Positions 26,231 to 34,960 of a stretch of 64,000 nt of DNA are shown piece by piece (position 1 is the first letter of the stretch; every line of letters begins with the position of its first letter). The stretch lies in the NCBI GenBank assembly GCA_025210795.1, contig JAOAQZ010000044.1, forward strand, positions 42,213 through 106,212, written 5' to 3'. Under the pieces are notes generated by a model. It had not been told where the DNA came from and did not search any database. It saw only the letters and a list, made by a program, of their open reading frames with translations. A program made the translations under genes and the position numbers. Source of the stretch: Cohaesibacter sp. (lineage in GTDB: Bacteria > Pseudomonadota > Alphaproteobacteria > Rhizobiales > Cohaesibacteraceae).

Positions 26231-27013
26231 TTAGCCCTCCGCTCCTGCTGTTGCCAATGTCTGGTGGATCTGGCTGGTCAGGGCTGGCTCCAGCCCAAGG
26301 CGAGCGGCCAGCATGGTGAGGTAAGCTTGCTCGGACGGGGTGTCCACTTCAATCGCCATGACCGAAGCAATATAAATCTCCATTGCCTGCTCAGGGCTTT
26401 GCGAGGCATTGACAAGTCCGTCGATATCCATGGGCTTGTTCATCTGATCAAACAGAAAAGCCTTTTCATCACTGGAGAGATCAAGCTCACCGATTTTGCC
26501 AAAAATGGCCTGATGTTCCGCGGCATCAATCTGCCCGTCCGATTTGGCGGCCGCAATCATGGCGCTGACCAGAACTGCGCCAAAACCATTGGCGCTGTCT
26601 TCTTCCGCGTTTTCGGCAATGTCAAAGCCGGATCCGGCAGGAGCAGCGGGAATAGAGGCTATTTGCGGCACGGCACCGCTCGGGCGATCTTGCGTGGGGG
26701 CTGAACCGGCGGGCGCGGCTGGCGCGGTGCTGCCGTCAATCACCTTGTCCTTGCCGGACTGGTAATCATTATAGGCTTTGTAGGCAAGGCCTGCGACCAG
26801 AGCAAGGCCTCCATAGGTGGCTGCCTTGGACGCCATCTTGCGCCCTTTTTTCGAGCCCATCATCATTCCAGCAAGCCCGCCAGCAAGGGTGCCACCGGCA
26901 ATGCCGCCCGCATTCTGGCTTAGATAATCCTTGCCTTTCTGCATCGCGCTTCCCGCCTGACTGGCACCATTGGCACCTAGTAGCTCGTTAATTAGCTTGG
27001 AAGCATCAAACAT
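26231..27013 (-). CDS. DUF533 / TerB-like protein
   Basis: This 260-residue protein has a Gly-rich hydrophobic segment near the N terminus (GGIAGGTLAGGLAGMMMG, then YGGLALVAGLAYKAYNDY) as in DUF533 (YebE-type) membrane-associated proteins. An Ala/Pro linker (about 100-140) leads to a C-terminal TerB-like helical domain with acidic metal-site residues (AAKSDGQIDAAEHQAIFGKI). Function unknown; TerB folds are linked to tellurite resistance and stress. ATG 27013 (MFDASKLINELLG) is chosen as the family-like start. Confidence 0.8.
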   Translation of the reverse strand: MFDASKLINELLGANGASQAGSAMQKGKDYLSQNAGGIAGGTLAGGLAGMMMGSKKGRKMASKAATYGGLALVAGLAYKAYNDYQSGKDKVIDGSTAPAAPAGSAPTQDRPSGAVPQIASIPAAPAGSGFDIAENAEEDSANGFGAVLVSAMIAAAKSDGQIDAAEHQAIFGKIGELDLSSDEKAFLFDQMNKPMDIDGLVNASQSPEQAMEIYIASVMAIEVDTPSEQAYLTMLAARLGLEPALTSQIHQTLATAGAEG

Positions 27014-27199
27014 GGCAAATCTCTCTATGATCAACTGGGTATGGGATAAGGATGTCTTGTTTTGATATAGAGAAGAATACGGTCAGGACAAGAAAGAGAC
27101 CAGAACGAAGAGCTGATTTTTTTGTATCAAAAGGTAACGACAAGGCCTGCAAAATGGAGTCTTTGCCTATCTGATAGTTGCGATTTCTTGAAAGAAAGG

Positions 27200-27255
27200 C
27201 TAGTGCGTGTCTCGTTTGATTGGCTTCATAATCAAACGCAAAAGATTCGCACTAG
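27200..27255. repeat. nested inverted repeat upstream of the small membrane protein gene
   Basis: Outer arms CTAGTGCG (27200-27207) and CGCACTAG (27248-27255) enclose inner arms CGTTTGATT (27213-27221) and AATCAAACG (27230-27238), all perfect. The 56-bp element can fold into a long two-stage hairpin 43 bp before the gene at 27298. It may be a dispersed palindromic element or a regulatory structure. Confidence 0.55.
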
Positions 27256-27297
27256 TAGAGAGTAGGATCAAATGAGCGATATGCCAAAGGACCAGCC

Positions 27298-27528
27298 ATG
27301 CTGAAACTGATTGATAGCCTTCCTCTGCCCATGCTGGTGATCGTCTCGCTGACCCTTGGCTTGGCGCCCTTCGTGCCAGAGCCCCATTTGCTGGAAAAGC
27401 TGCGCATGCTGGCGCAAGGCACCTTATCGCGGCCCATTGATATCCTGGATCTGCTTTTGCATGGCACCCCATGGATGCTGCTTATCCTGCGCCTTGTGCG
27501 CATGGGATTGGGCAAAAGGGCAGGTTAG
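27298..27528 (+). CDS. conserved small membrane protein (RND-transporter-associated type)
   Basis: This 76-residue protein has an N-terminal hydrophobic helix (LPMLVIVSLTLGLAPF) and a second hydrophobic segment (WMLLILRLVRMGL) flanking a conserved amphipathic stretch, PEPHLLEKLRMLAQGTL and RPIDILDLLLHG. Near-identical small proteins are often annotated as RND transporter although they are far too short. AAAGGA lies seven bases before ATG 27298. It is convergent with the GT-C-like gene ending at 27563. Function unknown. Confidence 0.75.
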   Translation: MLKLIDSLPLPMLVIVSLTLGLAPFVPEPHLLEKLRMLAQGTLSRPIDILDLLLHGTPWMLLILRLVRMGLGKRAG

Positions 27529-27562
27529 TACCCTTTTGAGCGTGTCGGGGATCGAGCCTAAC

Positions 27563-28882
27563 CTAATAAACCAGCACTCTTGGCGCTGACTTGCCGCTGT
27601 CTTGTGAAGGTGCGATCTCAGGCTCCGCCTCTTGCTCGTCAGCAATGTGTTCGCTGGCTGAGCTGGCGCACAGATCCGGTCGCCAATGGGTCAGCAAAAC
27701 CAAAGTCATCACCACAAGGGGGCCGAAATAAACCCGGCTTTCTGGTAGCGGGAAGAGAAGAAACTTACCGCCAATCGCCATCAGACAGGCCCATAGCATT
27801 ACGGTGCTGGCCCGCGAAAAGGCTCTGCCGCCCGAGCGATTGCCTGCTTTGGCCAACAGCCCCCATCCCATCAGAAGGATGGCAAGCACCGCCCACCATG
27901 TGTGATCACGCAGACCAACAATAATGCCTCTCGCATATGCCTTGGCAAAGGCCACCACATCAAAGGCGGGATCAAAGCCGATCATGCTGTTTTGGATTTC
28001 AACCGCAGAGAAATAGAAATGAACCCACCAGCCCGGATGCTCCGAGCCGGAGGTAATGGCAAGATAGGCTGCAACACTGGCCGCAAAACCGGCAGCCGCT
28101 GGCAGCAAGCGGTGGCCAAAGGCAACAACAGCCAGCAACAGCGCAAAAAGGAAAAGGATCCCGTCCGGTCGGATCAGGAAGGAGACAAAGAGCAGGGCAA
28201 TGCCTGCCCATTCCTGCCCGCGCATATAGCGCTCACAGCCCCAAACCAGAAAAGCCGCCGTCAGCATATCCGGCATGGCCGCGCGCCCAAGGCCCACATA
28301 GCCAAGAATAAGCACAATGGCCAGCGCCAGCGGAGCCGCATGCATCGCCTTGCCCCAGCGCAGCCAGTTAAGCACCACAAAGCCAAGAAGCACAGCTGAT
28401 AAGACACTGATTAGGTGAAAGCCCTTGATCGGCCCAACCACTTGCCCCAGCATTTTGCCCAAGCCAACATAGCCCGCTTTCACCGCATACATGGGCAGCA
28501 TTGAGGCAAAATCATCGGGATTGGCATATTGATGAATGCGGTAATCATCATTGGTCACCAGCTTGGCAAAGTCGTGAGGCTCAGTCTCTTCTTCGATGAG
28601 GCTCCAGCTGCGACTATGCAGCTCCTCATTGGAAAGACTGCCATCATCCATGGCAGCAGCAAGATAGGGTGCCAAATCCCAATTATAGTCAGGTTTGACA
28701 TAATTGCTGGCGGCAAGACCAACAATGATCAGCGCAAACAAGGCACCAAAGGTAAGTGAAATCAGCTTTGAGGAGACAAAACGCTGCCCAAGTGACGACA
28801 ACAGGGCCGCGATATAGTCCGCAGGAGCTTTGCTCGCCCCACCATGATTGGCCTTGGAAGCCATGCTCTCTGTTACAGCCAT
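27563..28882 (-). CDS. polytopic membrane protein, GT-C glycosyltransferase-like
   Basis: This 439-residue protein has about ten helices. After the first helix a soluble loop begins with NYVKPDYNWDLAPYLAA and ends near YRIHQYANPDDFASMLPMY; acidic residues in that first loop are the usual catalytic feature of GT-C enzymes. FLIRPDGILFLFALL and LGRAAMPDMLTAAFLVWG also resemble GT39/GT83 folds. It would transfer a sugar from polyprenyl phosphate in the periplasm. ATG 28882 follows AGGGG; longer frames lack this. Assignment rests on topology and the lipid-sugar operon upstream, so it is moderate. Confidence 0.55.
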   Translation of the reverse strand: MAVTESMASKANHGGASKAPADYIAALLSSLGQRFVSSKLISLTFGALFALIIVGLAASNYVKPDYNWDLAPYLAAAMDDGSLSNEELHSRSWSLIEEETEPHDFAKLVTNDDYRIHQYANPDDFASMLPMYAVKAGYVGLGKMLGQVVGPIKGFHLISVLSAVLLGFVVLNWLRWGKAMHAAPLALAIVLILGYVGLGRAAMPDMLTAAFLVWGCERYMRGQEWAGIALLFVSFLIRPDGILFLFALLLAVVAFGHRLLPAAAGFAASVAAYLAITSGSEHPGWWVHFYFSAVEIQNSMIGFDPAFDVVAFAKAYARGIIVGLRDHTWWAVLAILLMGWGLLAKAGNRSGGRAFSRASTVMLWACLMAIGGKFLLFPLPESRVYFGPLVVMTLVLLTHWRPDLCASSASEHIADEQEAEPEIAPSQDSGKSAPRVLVY

Positions 28883-28931
28883 TGTCATCCCCTTTATGCG
28901 CACGCTGATCCCGTGCCAGCACCTAATCAAG

Positions 28932-28965
28932 GCAGGAGGGAAAGGCCCGCACCCATCCCTCCTGC
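28932..28965 (-). promoter_or_regulatory. hairpin between aminotransferase and GT-C-like genes
   Basis: GCAGGAGGGA (28932-28941) and TCCCTCCTGC (28956-28965) form a perfect 10-bp stem in the 113-bp gap. No T run follows on the minus strand. It may be a processing site or weak attenuator within the operon. Confidence 0.45.
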
Positions 28966-28995
28966 GACTGGTCCAAATTCTGGCGGGTAAAGGAC

Positions 28996-30480
28996 TTACC
29001 CGGCCTGACTTTTTACAAAATCGGTGACGATCTTGATGACCCCGCCAGCCAAAACAGCATCAAGCGCTGTGATAAACTGGTCCACATGCTCGCGCGTGGT
29101 AATCAGCGGCGGCTGAAGGCGCACAACATTGCGGTTATATTCGGTAAAGGCCACCAGCACGTTATGGTCGCGCAGCAGGGCCGAGCCGATAAAGCCGGAA
29201 AGAGACCCTTTGAGCTTTTCATCCAGCACAGACAGCATAGGCCGTACAGCCATTGGCATGGTTTTGGAGAAATCCTGGAACTCAAGACCAAGCATGAATC
29301 CGCGACCGCGTACATCCTTGATCAGTTTTGGATATTTCTCTGCAAGGCGCTGCAATTCTGCCTTCATATAGCCGCCGACATCCTGTGCATTTTCCATCAG
29401 ATTGTCGTCATACATCACATTCAGCGCTTCAATCGCTGTGATGCAGGCCTCGCCAATGCCGCCAAAAGTGGCCGGACCATGGATCAGTGCAGTATTGGGC
29501 TTGCCATAAGCCTTCATGTAAATCTCGGTGCGGGCAATCATTGCCGCCATGGCGCTTTTGCCGCCGCCCAAGGATTTGGCCAGCGCTGTGACATCAGGCA
29601 CAACACCATAATGCTCAAAGGCAAAGAAACGGCCAGAGCGGCCCGTGCCGGACTGCACTTCATCGGCCACCCACAATACGCCGCGCTCATCGCACAATTT
29701 GCGCAAACCTTGCCAGAAGGAAGCAGGCGCTTCGATGATGCCGCCGCCGCCCTGAATGGTTTCAAGACAGACAATGCCGATCTCGGGGTCATTATCAAGC
29801 GCCACGCGAATGGCATCGAGATTGCCGAATGGCACCTTGCATTTGTCATCAATCAGCTTGAACTGGCCCTGATATAGCTCAGAATCCGTCAAGGACAACA
29901 CGCCCTTGGTCTTGCCGTGGAAGCTGTTCTCTGCATAGAGCACCTTGGCGCGCTCGGGGCCCTGATAACGTTCGGCAACCTTGATAGCTGCTTCCATGGC
30001 CTCGGACCCGGAAGAACCCAAAAACACCATATCGAGATCACCCGGTGCAATGGCTGCCAGATTTTTGGCAAGGGCAGAGGCATATTGCGACAGGAAAGCC
30101 ATGGCAATCTCGTGCCGATCCTCTTCGCCAAATTTGCGCCGTGCCTCAATCACCCGCGGGTGGTTATGGCCAAGGGACAGCGAGCCAAAGCCGCCGAAAA
30201 AGTCAAGGATTTCGCGGCCATTCTGGTCCTTGTAATAAAGTCCCTTGGCGCTCTCGATCTTGACTTTATGGAAGCCCAAAAGCTTCATGAAATGATATTG
30301 CCCGGGATTGAGGTGAGCCTTGAAATGCTCTGTGATTTCCTCAAGGCTCATGGCCTTGGCCTCTTCCACACTGATCAGCTGTGGACGGGGCAGGGGGGTG
30401 GTGACCTCTTCTCCCTGATCTGCAACAGGGGCAGAAACAGGCATTGTCTCTTTTGGTTTGCTACGCAATTTCAAAAGCAT
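28996..30480 (-). CDS. class III pyridoxal-phosphate aminotransferase
   Basis: This 494-residue protein has a 60-residue N-terminal extension before the class III core. Motifs: FFGGFGSLSLGHNHPRV (94-110), GSSGSEAMEAAIKVAERY, VADEVQSGTGRSG (271-283) and PLP lysine K302 in TALAKSLGGG. The family transfers amino groups from amines or amino acids to aldehydes or ketones. Within a polyprenyl-sugar operon it may aminate a keto-sugar or a polyol aldehyde. HpnO-type hopanoid aminotransferases are an alternative relative, though no other hopanoid genes are present. GGAG precedes the start; it lies 19 bp after the SDR gene. Confidence 0.85.
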   Translation of the reverse strand: MLLKLRSKPKETMPVSAPVADQGEEVTTPLPRPQLISVEEAKAMSLEEITEHFKAHLNPGQYHFMKLLGFHKVKIESAKGLYYKDQNGREILDFFGGFGSLSLGHNHPRVIEARRKFGEEDRHEIAMAFLSQYASALAKNLAAIAPGDLDMVFLGSSGSEAMEAAIKVAERYQGPERAKVLYAENSFHGKTKGVLSLTDSELYQGQFKLIDDKCKVPFGNLDAIRVALDNDPEIGIVCLETIQGGGGIIEAPASFWQGLRKLCDERGVLWVADEVQSGTGRSGRFFAFEHYGVVPDVTALAKSLGGGKSAMAAMIARTEIYMKAYGKPNTALIHGPATFGGIGEACITAIEALNVMYDDNLMENAQDVGGYMKAELQRLAEKYPKLIKDVRGRGFMLGLEFQDFSKTMPMAVRPMLSVLDEKLKGSLSGFIGSALLRDHNVLVAFTEYNRNVVRLQPPLITTREHVDQFITALDAVLAGGVIKIVTDFVKSQAG

Positions 30481-30499
30481 GATGATACTCCTGTTTCTC

Positions 30500-31522
30500 T
30501 TATTCGGCTGGCTGGATGGTGGCAGATGTCAGGCCTTTGCTGGCATCCAGCTTGTGGCGATATTCCTTGTAAGCGGCGACGAGCATGTCATCATCGGAAT
30601 ATTGAGCCTTCCAGCCCAGATCCCGCTCCCCTTTGGAGCAATCAAGCAGGCATTCCTCGTCAGCAATCAGATATTGCTCTGGGTCCATGATCGGCATGTT
30701 GATGAGATCGAGGAAATCGAGCGTGCGTTTGACAGCCCAGCCCGGTGTCGGCAGCAAAATGGACTTTGATCCCGCTTCGCGGATCAGGCGGCCCAGCAAT
30801 TTGCGCACGCTTGGCGGATTGGACGAGCCAAGATTGTAAGCCTCGTTCGGATAGCCCTTCTTGGCAGCAAGATAGGCCGCTTCCGCGCAATCAAACACAG
30901 AGATGAACTGATAGGGATTTTTGCCCGAACCGATCATTGGCACTGGCAGGTTATAATCAATCAGCTTGAACAATTTGGCCAGAATGCCAAGGCGGCCCGG
31001 ACCGATGATCAGGCGCGGGCGGAAAATGGAAATGTTAAAGCCCTTTTCCTCGCGCCACTTATGAGCCAAAAGCTCGGTATCCCATTTGGACTGGCCATAT
31101 TCGCCCAAAGGAGCCACCGGATGGTCCTCATACATAGGCACGGTTTTGGTGTGGCCATAAATCATGTCCGTGGTGAAATGGACCAGATTCTTGGCACCCG
31201 CTGCCTCCATGGCATTGAGGATATTGACCGTGCCGTCATAATTGACCGGATAGAAGAAATCATGGCGCTCGGCGCGTGTCACAATTGGTGACAGCATTTT
31301 GGCGGCCAGATTGTAGATGTGATCATCCGCATTGATTGTCAGCTGCGCAAAGGCAGAAGGCTGGGTGATATCCAGCTCCATCCATGTGCAATTGGGCTGG
31401 TTATAATGGGCGTGGTCGCTTTTTACGATATCAGCAACAACAACCTCTTCGCCTTCATGTGCCAGCTTGGCTGCCAGAATGTGGCCAACAAAACCATCCC
31501 CACCAAAAATAATATGTTTCAT
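30500..31522 (-). CDS. NAD(P)-dependent epimerase/dehydratase (extended SDR)
   Basis: This 340-residue extended short-chain dehydrogenase has the Rossmann glycine motif GGDGFVG at residues 8-14, the active-site pattern YGQSK (YxxxK) after TTDMIYG, and FRPRLIIGPGRLGILAKL typical of sugar-nucleotide epimerases and dehydrogenases. It probably acts on a sugar or lipid-linked sugar as reductase or epimerase. The start codon overlaps the stop of the SMR-like gene (ATGA), so the two are translationally coupled. The family does not define the substrate. Confidence 0.85.
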   Translation of the reverse strand: MKHIIFGGDGFVGHILAAKLAHEGEEVVVADIVKSDHAHYNQPNCTWMELDITQPSAFAQLTINADDHIYNLAAKMLSPIVTRAERHDFFYPVNYDGTVNILNAMEAAGAKNLVHFTTDMIYGHTKTVPMYEDHPVAPLGEYGQSKWDTELLAHKWREEKGFNISIFRPRLIIGPGRLGILAKLFKLIDYNLPVPMIGSGKNPYQFISVFDCAEAAYLAAKKGYPNEAYNLGSSNPPSVRKLLGRLIREAGSKSILLPTPGWAVKRTLDFLDLINMPIMDPEQYLIADEECLLDCSKGERDLGWKAQYSDDDMLVAAYKEYRHKLDASKGLTSATIQPAE

Positions 31523-31989
31523 CAGACCATGTCCTTAACTGTCGCAGCGCCCGCAAGCGGTGCCTTTTCGTGATTGGAAATTTCGGTTGTTTTTGTCTCG
31601 GAAGTGGGCGAACCACCCTGCGCGATCAGGGCTGTGCCCACGCAAATGAAGGCAATCCCTGCCATGCGCCAGATATTGAGGTCTTCGGAGAAGAACCACC
31701 AGGCAGCAACGGCAACGCCCACATAAGCAAGAGAGAGAAACGGATAGGCAAAAGAAAGCTCGACCTTGCCCAGCACATAAAGATGGGACGCCATTGAAAT
31801 GACAAAGGTGCACAAGCCTGCAAAAACCCAAGGATGGAACACCACCTTGAACAACATGGTGATCAGGCCAAGGGCTGTCATATCCCCTTGCGGGGCGACA
31901 TCACCAAGTGTCAGCATGCCCTGTTTGAGCATCATCTGCGCTGCCGCATTGGTAAAAACCGTAAACAGAATGAACGGCAAATATGTCAT
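31522..31989 (-). CDS. SMR/EamA-type four-helix membrane protein, ArnE/F-like
   Basis: This 155-residue protein has four hydrophobic helices (FILFTVFTNAAAQMMLKQG; WVFAGLCTFVISMASHLYVL; AYPFLSLAYVGVAVAAWWFF; MAGIAFICVGTALIAQG) and a hydrophilic C-terminal tail. The KVELSFAYPFLSL segment resembles ArnE/ArnF, the undecaprenyl-phosphate-aminoarabinose flippase subunits. A lipid-linked sugar flippase role fits the operon; a single gene would imply a homodimer. It is 139 bp downstream of the DprE1-like gene and overlaps the SDR gene. Confidence 0.7.
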   Translation of the reverse strand: MTYLPFILFTVFTNAAAQMMLKQGMLTLGDVAPQGDMTALGLITMLFKVVFHPWVFAGLCTFVISMASHLYVLGKVELSFAYPFLSLAYVGVAVAAWWFFSEDLNIWRMAGIAFICVGTALIAQGGSPTSETKTTEISNHEKAPLAGAATVKDMV

Positions 31990-32128
31990 GATCCGCTTAA
32001 GACCTTTCTGTTGGCCATGGTTGGCGTTCTTTGTGGCTCTCTTTGATACAAAATCCCTCTAAAGGGGAGGTTGAGAGAGTTGGTTAAAATTCTCTTTGGG
32101 CCGCAGATTGCGGCTGGATTTTCTTCAG

Positions 32129-33463
32129 TCATTGGCTGACCCGCCGCCAAAAATCAGACATCATGGCCGGATCTCTCAAGGCCTCAAGCTCGCGCCAATT
32201 GGCAAAGCCTGCGCGGAACACCTCGGCGCTCATTCGGCTGTCTTTGTAGGGGTTCACCCGCCCGCCAGCATCAAGAACAATCCGGTCCAGCGCGCCCAGA
32301 AGCTCAAGGGTCTTGGCGCCCTTATTGGCAAAATCAAGTGTCAGCGTGTAGCCCGGCACGGGGAAGGATAAAAGCCCCGGAGATGGCACCTCACCAAAGC
32401 GTTTGAGAACCGTAAGGAAGGAGCCCTGATGGGCCTTCTGGCTGATCTCGAGCATAGTGCGAATAGCATCGGGCGCGGCTTCAAGCGGCAGGGCGCATTG
32501 ATGTTGATGCAGCCCATAAGGGCCATAAAGCCGGTTCCATGCTCCCACCGCATCAAGGGGGAAGAAGAAACTGTCCGGCTGGGCCAGATGGATGCCGCTT
32601 TTGCGCCCGTTTGCCCAGAAATAGGCTTCGTTAAAGGCACGAAGGGGTAGACCGGCGACCAGAGCCACAGGCGGTGTGAGGGGTACAGAGACAATAGGCT
32701 TGCCATAGCGCGGATCAGCATCTTGTGATTGCTCGCGGCTGGCGTGATTACCGGTGATCAGGATGCCCCGCCCGAGCTTGGCACCACTTGCAAGGGAATC
32801 GATCCAGGCAACAGAATATTGGTTGGAGCGTTCGGCTTCATCGGTCAGCGCCAAAATCTCGTCAAGGGACTGGAAACTTACCTTCTCTTCCATGATCAGG
32901 TGAGACGGGGCCTTCATCAAATCAAGCTCGGCCCACAGGATGTAACCCGTCAGCCCCATGCCGCCAATGGTGGCTGCGAACAGATCAGCATTCTCATCAC
33001 GAGAGCAAATAACCTCCTCACCATCGGAGCGAAGAAGCGCAAGCTTGCGCACATGATTGCCAATCGAGCCATCATGGAAATGGTTCTTGCCATGAATGTC
33101 ATTGCCGATCATGCCGCCAAGGGTCACAAACTTGGTGCCCGGCACCACTGGCACAAACCAGCCGCTGCGACTGAGCCTGCTTAACAGATCAATGAGCAAC
33201 AGCCCGCTTTCTGCCCGAACCCAACCATGAATGAGATCAAGATCGAGAATGCGGTTCTGCCCGCGACTATCGAGGAGCAACCCATCATCATTATGGCAGC
33301 TATCCCCATAGGTGCGGCCATTGCCATAGGGCAGGAAATGCGCGTCTCTCGAAGCAGCATCTTTTACCGCTTTGGCAAAGCCTTCGCGGCTAAAGGCATC
33401 AATGGCGCGCTCGCGAATATTGGTGCGGCCCCAATTCTGGGTGGCAACGGAATGTGACATCAT
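32129..33463 (-). CDS. FAD-binding oxidoreductase, DprE1-like (decaprenylphosphoryl-ribose oxidase family)
   Basis: This 444-residue protein has a VAO-type FAD domain at the N terminus (LPYGNGRTYGDSCHN; VPGTKFVTLGGMIGNDIHGK; DLFAATIGGMGLTGYIL) and an ALO/DprE1-type substrate domain. The C-terminal VNPYKDSRMSAEVFR region corresponds to the catalytic end of DprE1. DprE1 oxidises the C2 hydroxyl of decaprenylphosphoryl-ribose, the first step towards decaprenylphosphoryl-arabinose. It starts six bases after the HAD-UbiA gene, whose product would make its substrate, which strengthens the call. Confidence 0.82.
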   Translation of the reverse strand: MMSHSVATQNWGRTNIRERAIDAFSREGFAKAVKDAASRDAHFLPYGNGRTYGDSCHNDDGLLLDSRGQNRILDLDLIHGWVRAESGLLLIDLLSRLSRSGWFVPVVPGTKFVTLGGMIGNDIHGKNHFHDGSIGNHVRKLALLRSDGEEVICSRDENADLFAATIGGMGLTGYILWAELDLMKAPSHLIMEEKVSFQSLDEILALTDEAERSNQYSVAWIDSLASGAKLGRGILITGNHASREQSQDADPRYGKPIVSVPLTPPVALVAGLPLRAFNEAYFWANGRKSGIHLAQPDSFFFPLDAVGAWNRLYGPYGLHQHQCALPLEAAPDAIRTMLEISQKAHQGSFLTVLKRFGEVPSPGLLSFPVPGYTLTLDFANKGAKTLELLGALDRIVLDAGGRVNPYKDSRMSAEVFRAGFANWRELEALRDPAMMSDFWRRVSQ

Positions 33464-33469
33464 CGCCTC

Positions 33470-34960
33470 CTAAACCATCTGGGCAATCAGCATGAGGATG
33501 GCACCGGCCCCGATAATGAGCTGACTGCGCCAATCGGTCATCAAAAAGACCACCGGATCGTCATGCATATGGTTGCGGCGGGCGAGAACCCAGATCCGCA
33601 GGACCAGATAAAGGACCAGCGGACAGACCAGCCAGATCACAGCTGGATGGGTGTAATTTTCAGCAATTTCCGGACTGTCAATGAACAGGGCCAAAACCAC
33701 CACCGCCGCAAAGCCGGAAGCAAGGCCGCTTTGGGCCAGCGTTTCCAGATCTTCGCTATGATAGCCGCGGCCGGTATCTTTGCGTCCCTTTACGCCATTT
33801 TGCGTTGTCAGCTCGACAAAACGCTTGGACAGCGCCAGCGAGAGGAAGAAGAACATGCAAAAAGCCAAAAGCCATGCAGAGATTTCTGCGCTGATCGCAG
33901 CAGAGCCAGCCAGAACCCGAATGGCAAAGAGTGAGGCCAAGGTCAGTACATCAATCAGCAATAACCGCTTGAGAATGAAGCTATAGGCCGTGGTGACGAT
34001 GAAATAGATCGCCAGCACCCCTGAAAATTGCCATGGCAAAAAAGCGGAAAGCACAAAGGCAGAGATGAGAAAGGCAACAGCCACATTCACTGCTTCAAAC
34101 GCCCCGATCTGGCCTGCCGCAATCGGCCGCTTGCATTTGGTGCGATGCTTGCGATCAGTCTCGATATCCAAAAGGTCATTGAGAAGATAAACAGACGACG
34201 CACACAGGCTGAAAGCAATAAAAGCCAGCAGCAATTCGCCCACCATGTGCAGCTCGAAAATATTCGAGGACAGGATGGCGGGAACAAAAATCAGCAAATT
34301 TTTCAGCCATTGATGCACGCGGATGGCCTTGAGCCAAATGCGAAGGCGGGATTTGGTCGGGGCATCCTCGCTATGATGGCGGGCATGGGCTTCGCTCGAA
34401 TAGAGCTGGGCCGCGCGCTCGCGCCCGACTGTTATAGCCTGCCGCGCCCGATCCCAGACAGGAACATCCGCCGAGCCATTGCCGATATAATCAAAGCCCT
34501 TTTCTCCATACAGAGACACCAGTTTGTTGGCCTTTTCGCGGCCTGACAAATTGGTATTGCCTTGGGTTGCCAAAACCTGATCAAACAGCCCCAGATGCTG
34601 GGCAACCGATTGGGCATAGCTATGATGAGAGGCTGTCGCCAGAACAAGGGAGCGACCTTCGGCCTTTTCCTGTTTTAGCCAAGACAGCAAACCGGGGCGA
34701 TAAGGCAAATGCGCTGCATTGGGCTGAACACGCAGGGCGATCTGTTCCTTAAGATAGACCTTGCCCTTGGAGAGCCAAAGCGGCAGCAAAAAGACATAAA
34801 GAAGATTGATCCGCAGCAATTGCATAACTGCTTCATGCAGCATGTCGGTGCGAATGAGCGTGCCATCCAGATCAACACAAATCGGCACAGCGCTGCGACC
34901 AGCCACTGCCATGCCTGATTGGTTTTCATGCGATAAATCTTGCACCATTCTGCCTGCCAT
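33470..34960 (-). CDS. HAD phosphatase-UbiA prenyltransferase fusion (polyprenylphosphoryl-5-phosphoribose synthase-like)
   Basis: This 496-residue two-domain protein has, at residues 25-200, a HAD hydrolase with DLDGTLIRTD nucleophile motif and YIGNGSADVPVWDRA. From about 205 on it is a UbiA-family integral membrane prenyltransferase with NDLLDIETDRKH (about 260-271), KCKRPIAAG and about eight helices. In mycobacteria Rv3806c (UbiA) makes decaprenylphosphoryl-5-phosphoribose and a separate phosphatase removes the 5-phosphate; this fusion would do both. It is the first gene of the operon. The exact ATG among 34960, 34948 and 34912 is uncertain. Confidence 0.82.
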   Translation of the reverse strand: MAGRMVQDLSHENQSGMAVAGRSAVPICVDLDGTLIRTDMLHEAVMQLLRINLLYVFLLPLWLSKGKVYLKEQIALRVQPNAAHLPYRPGLLSWLKQEKAEGRSLVLATASHHSYAQSVAQHLGLFDQVLATQGNTNLSGREKANKLVSLYGEKGFDYIGNGSADVPVWDRARQAITVGRERAAQLYSSEAHARHHSEDAPTKSRLRIWLKAIRVHQWLKNLLIFVPAILSSNIFELHMVGELLLAFIAFSLCASSVYLLNDLLDIETDRKHRTKCKRPIAAGQIGAFEAVNVAVAFLISAFVLSAFLPWQFSGVLAIYFIVTTAYSFILKRLLLIDVLTLASLFAIRVLAGSAAISAEISAWLLAFCMFFFLSLALSKRFVELTTQNGVKGRKDTGRGYHSEDLETLAQSGLASGFAAVVVLALFIDSPEIAENYTHPAVIWLVCPLVLYLVLRIWVLARRNHMHDDPVVFLMTDWRSQLIIGAGAILMLIAQMV

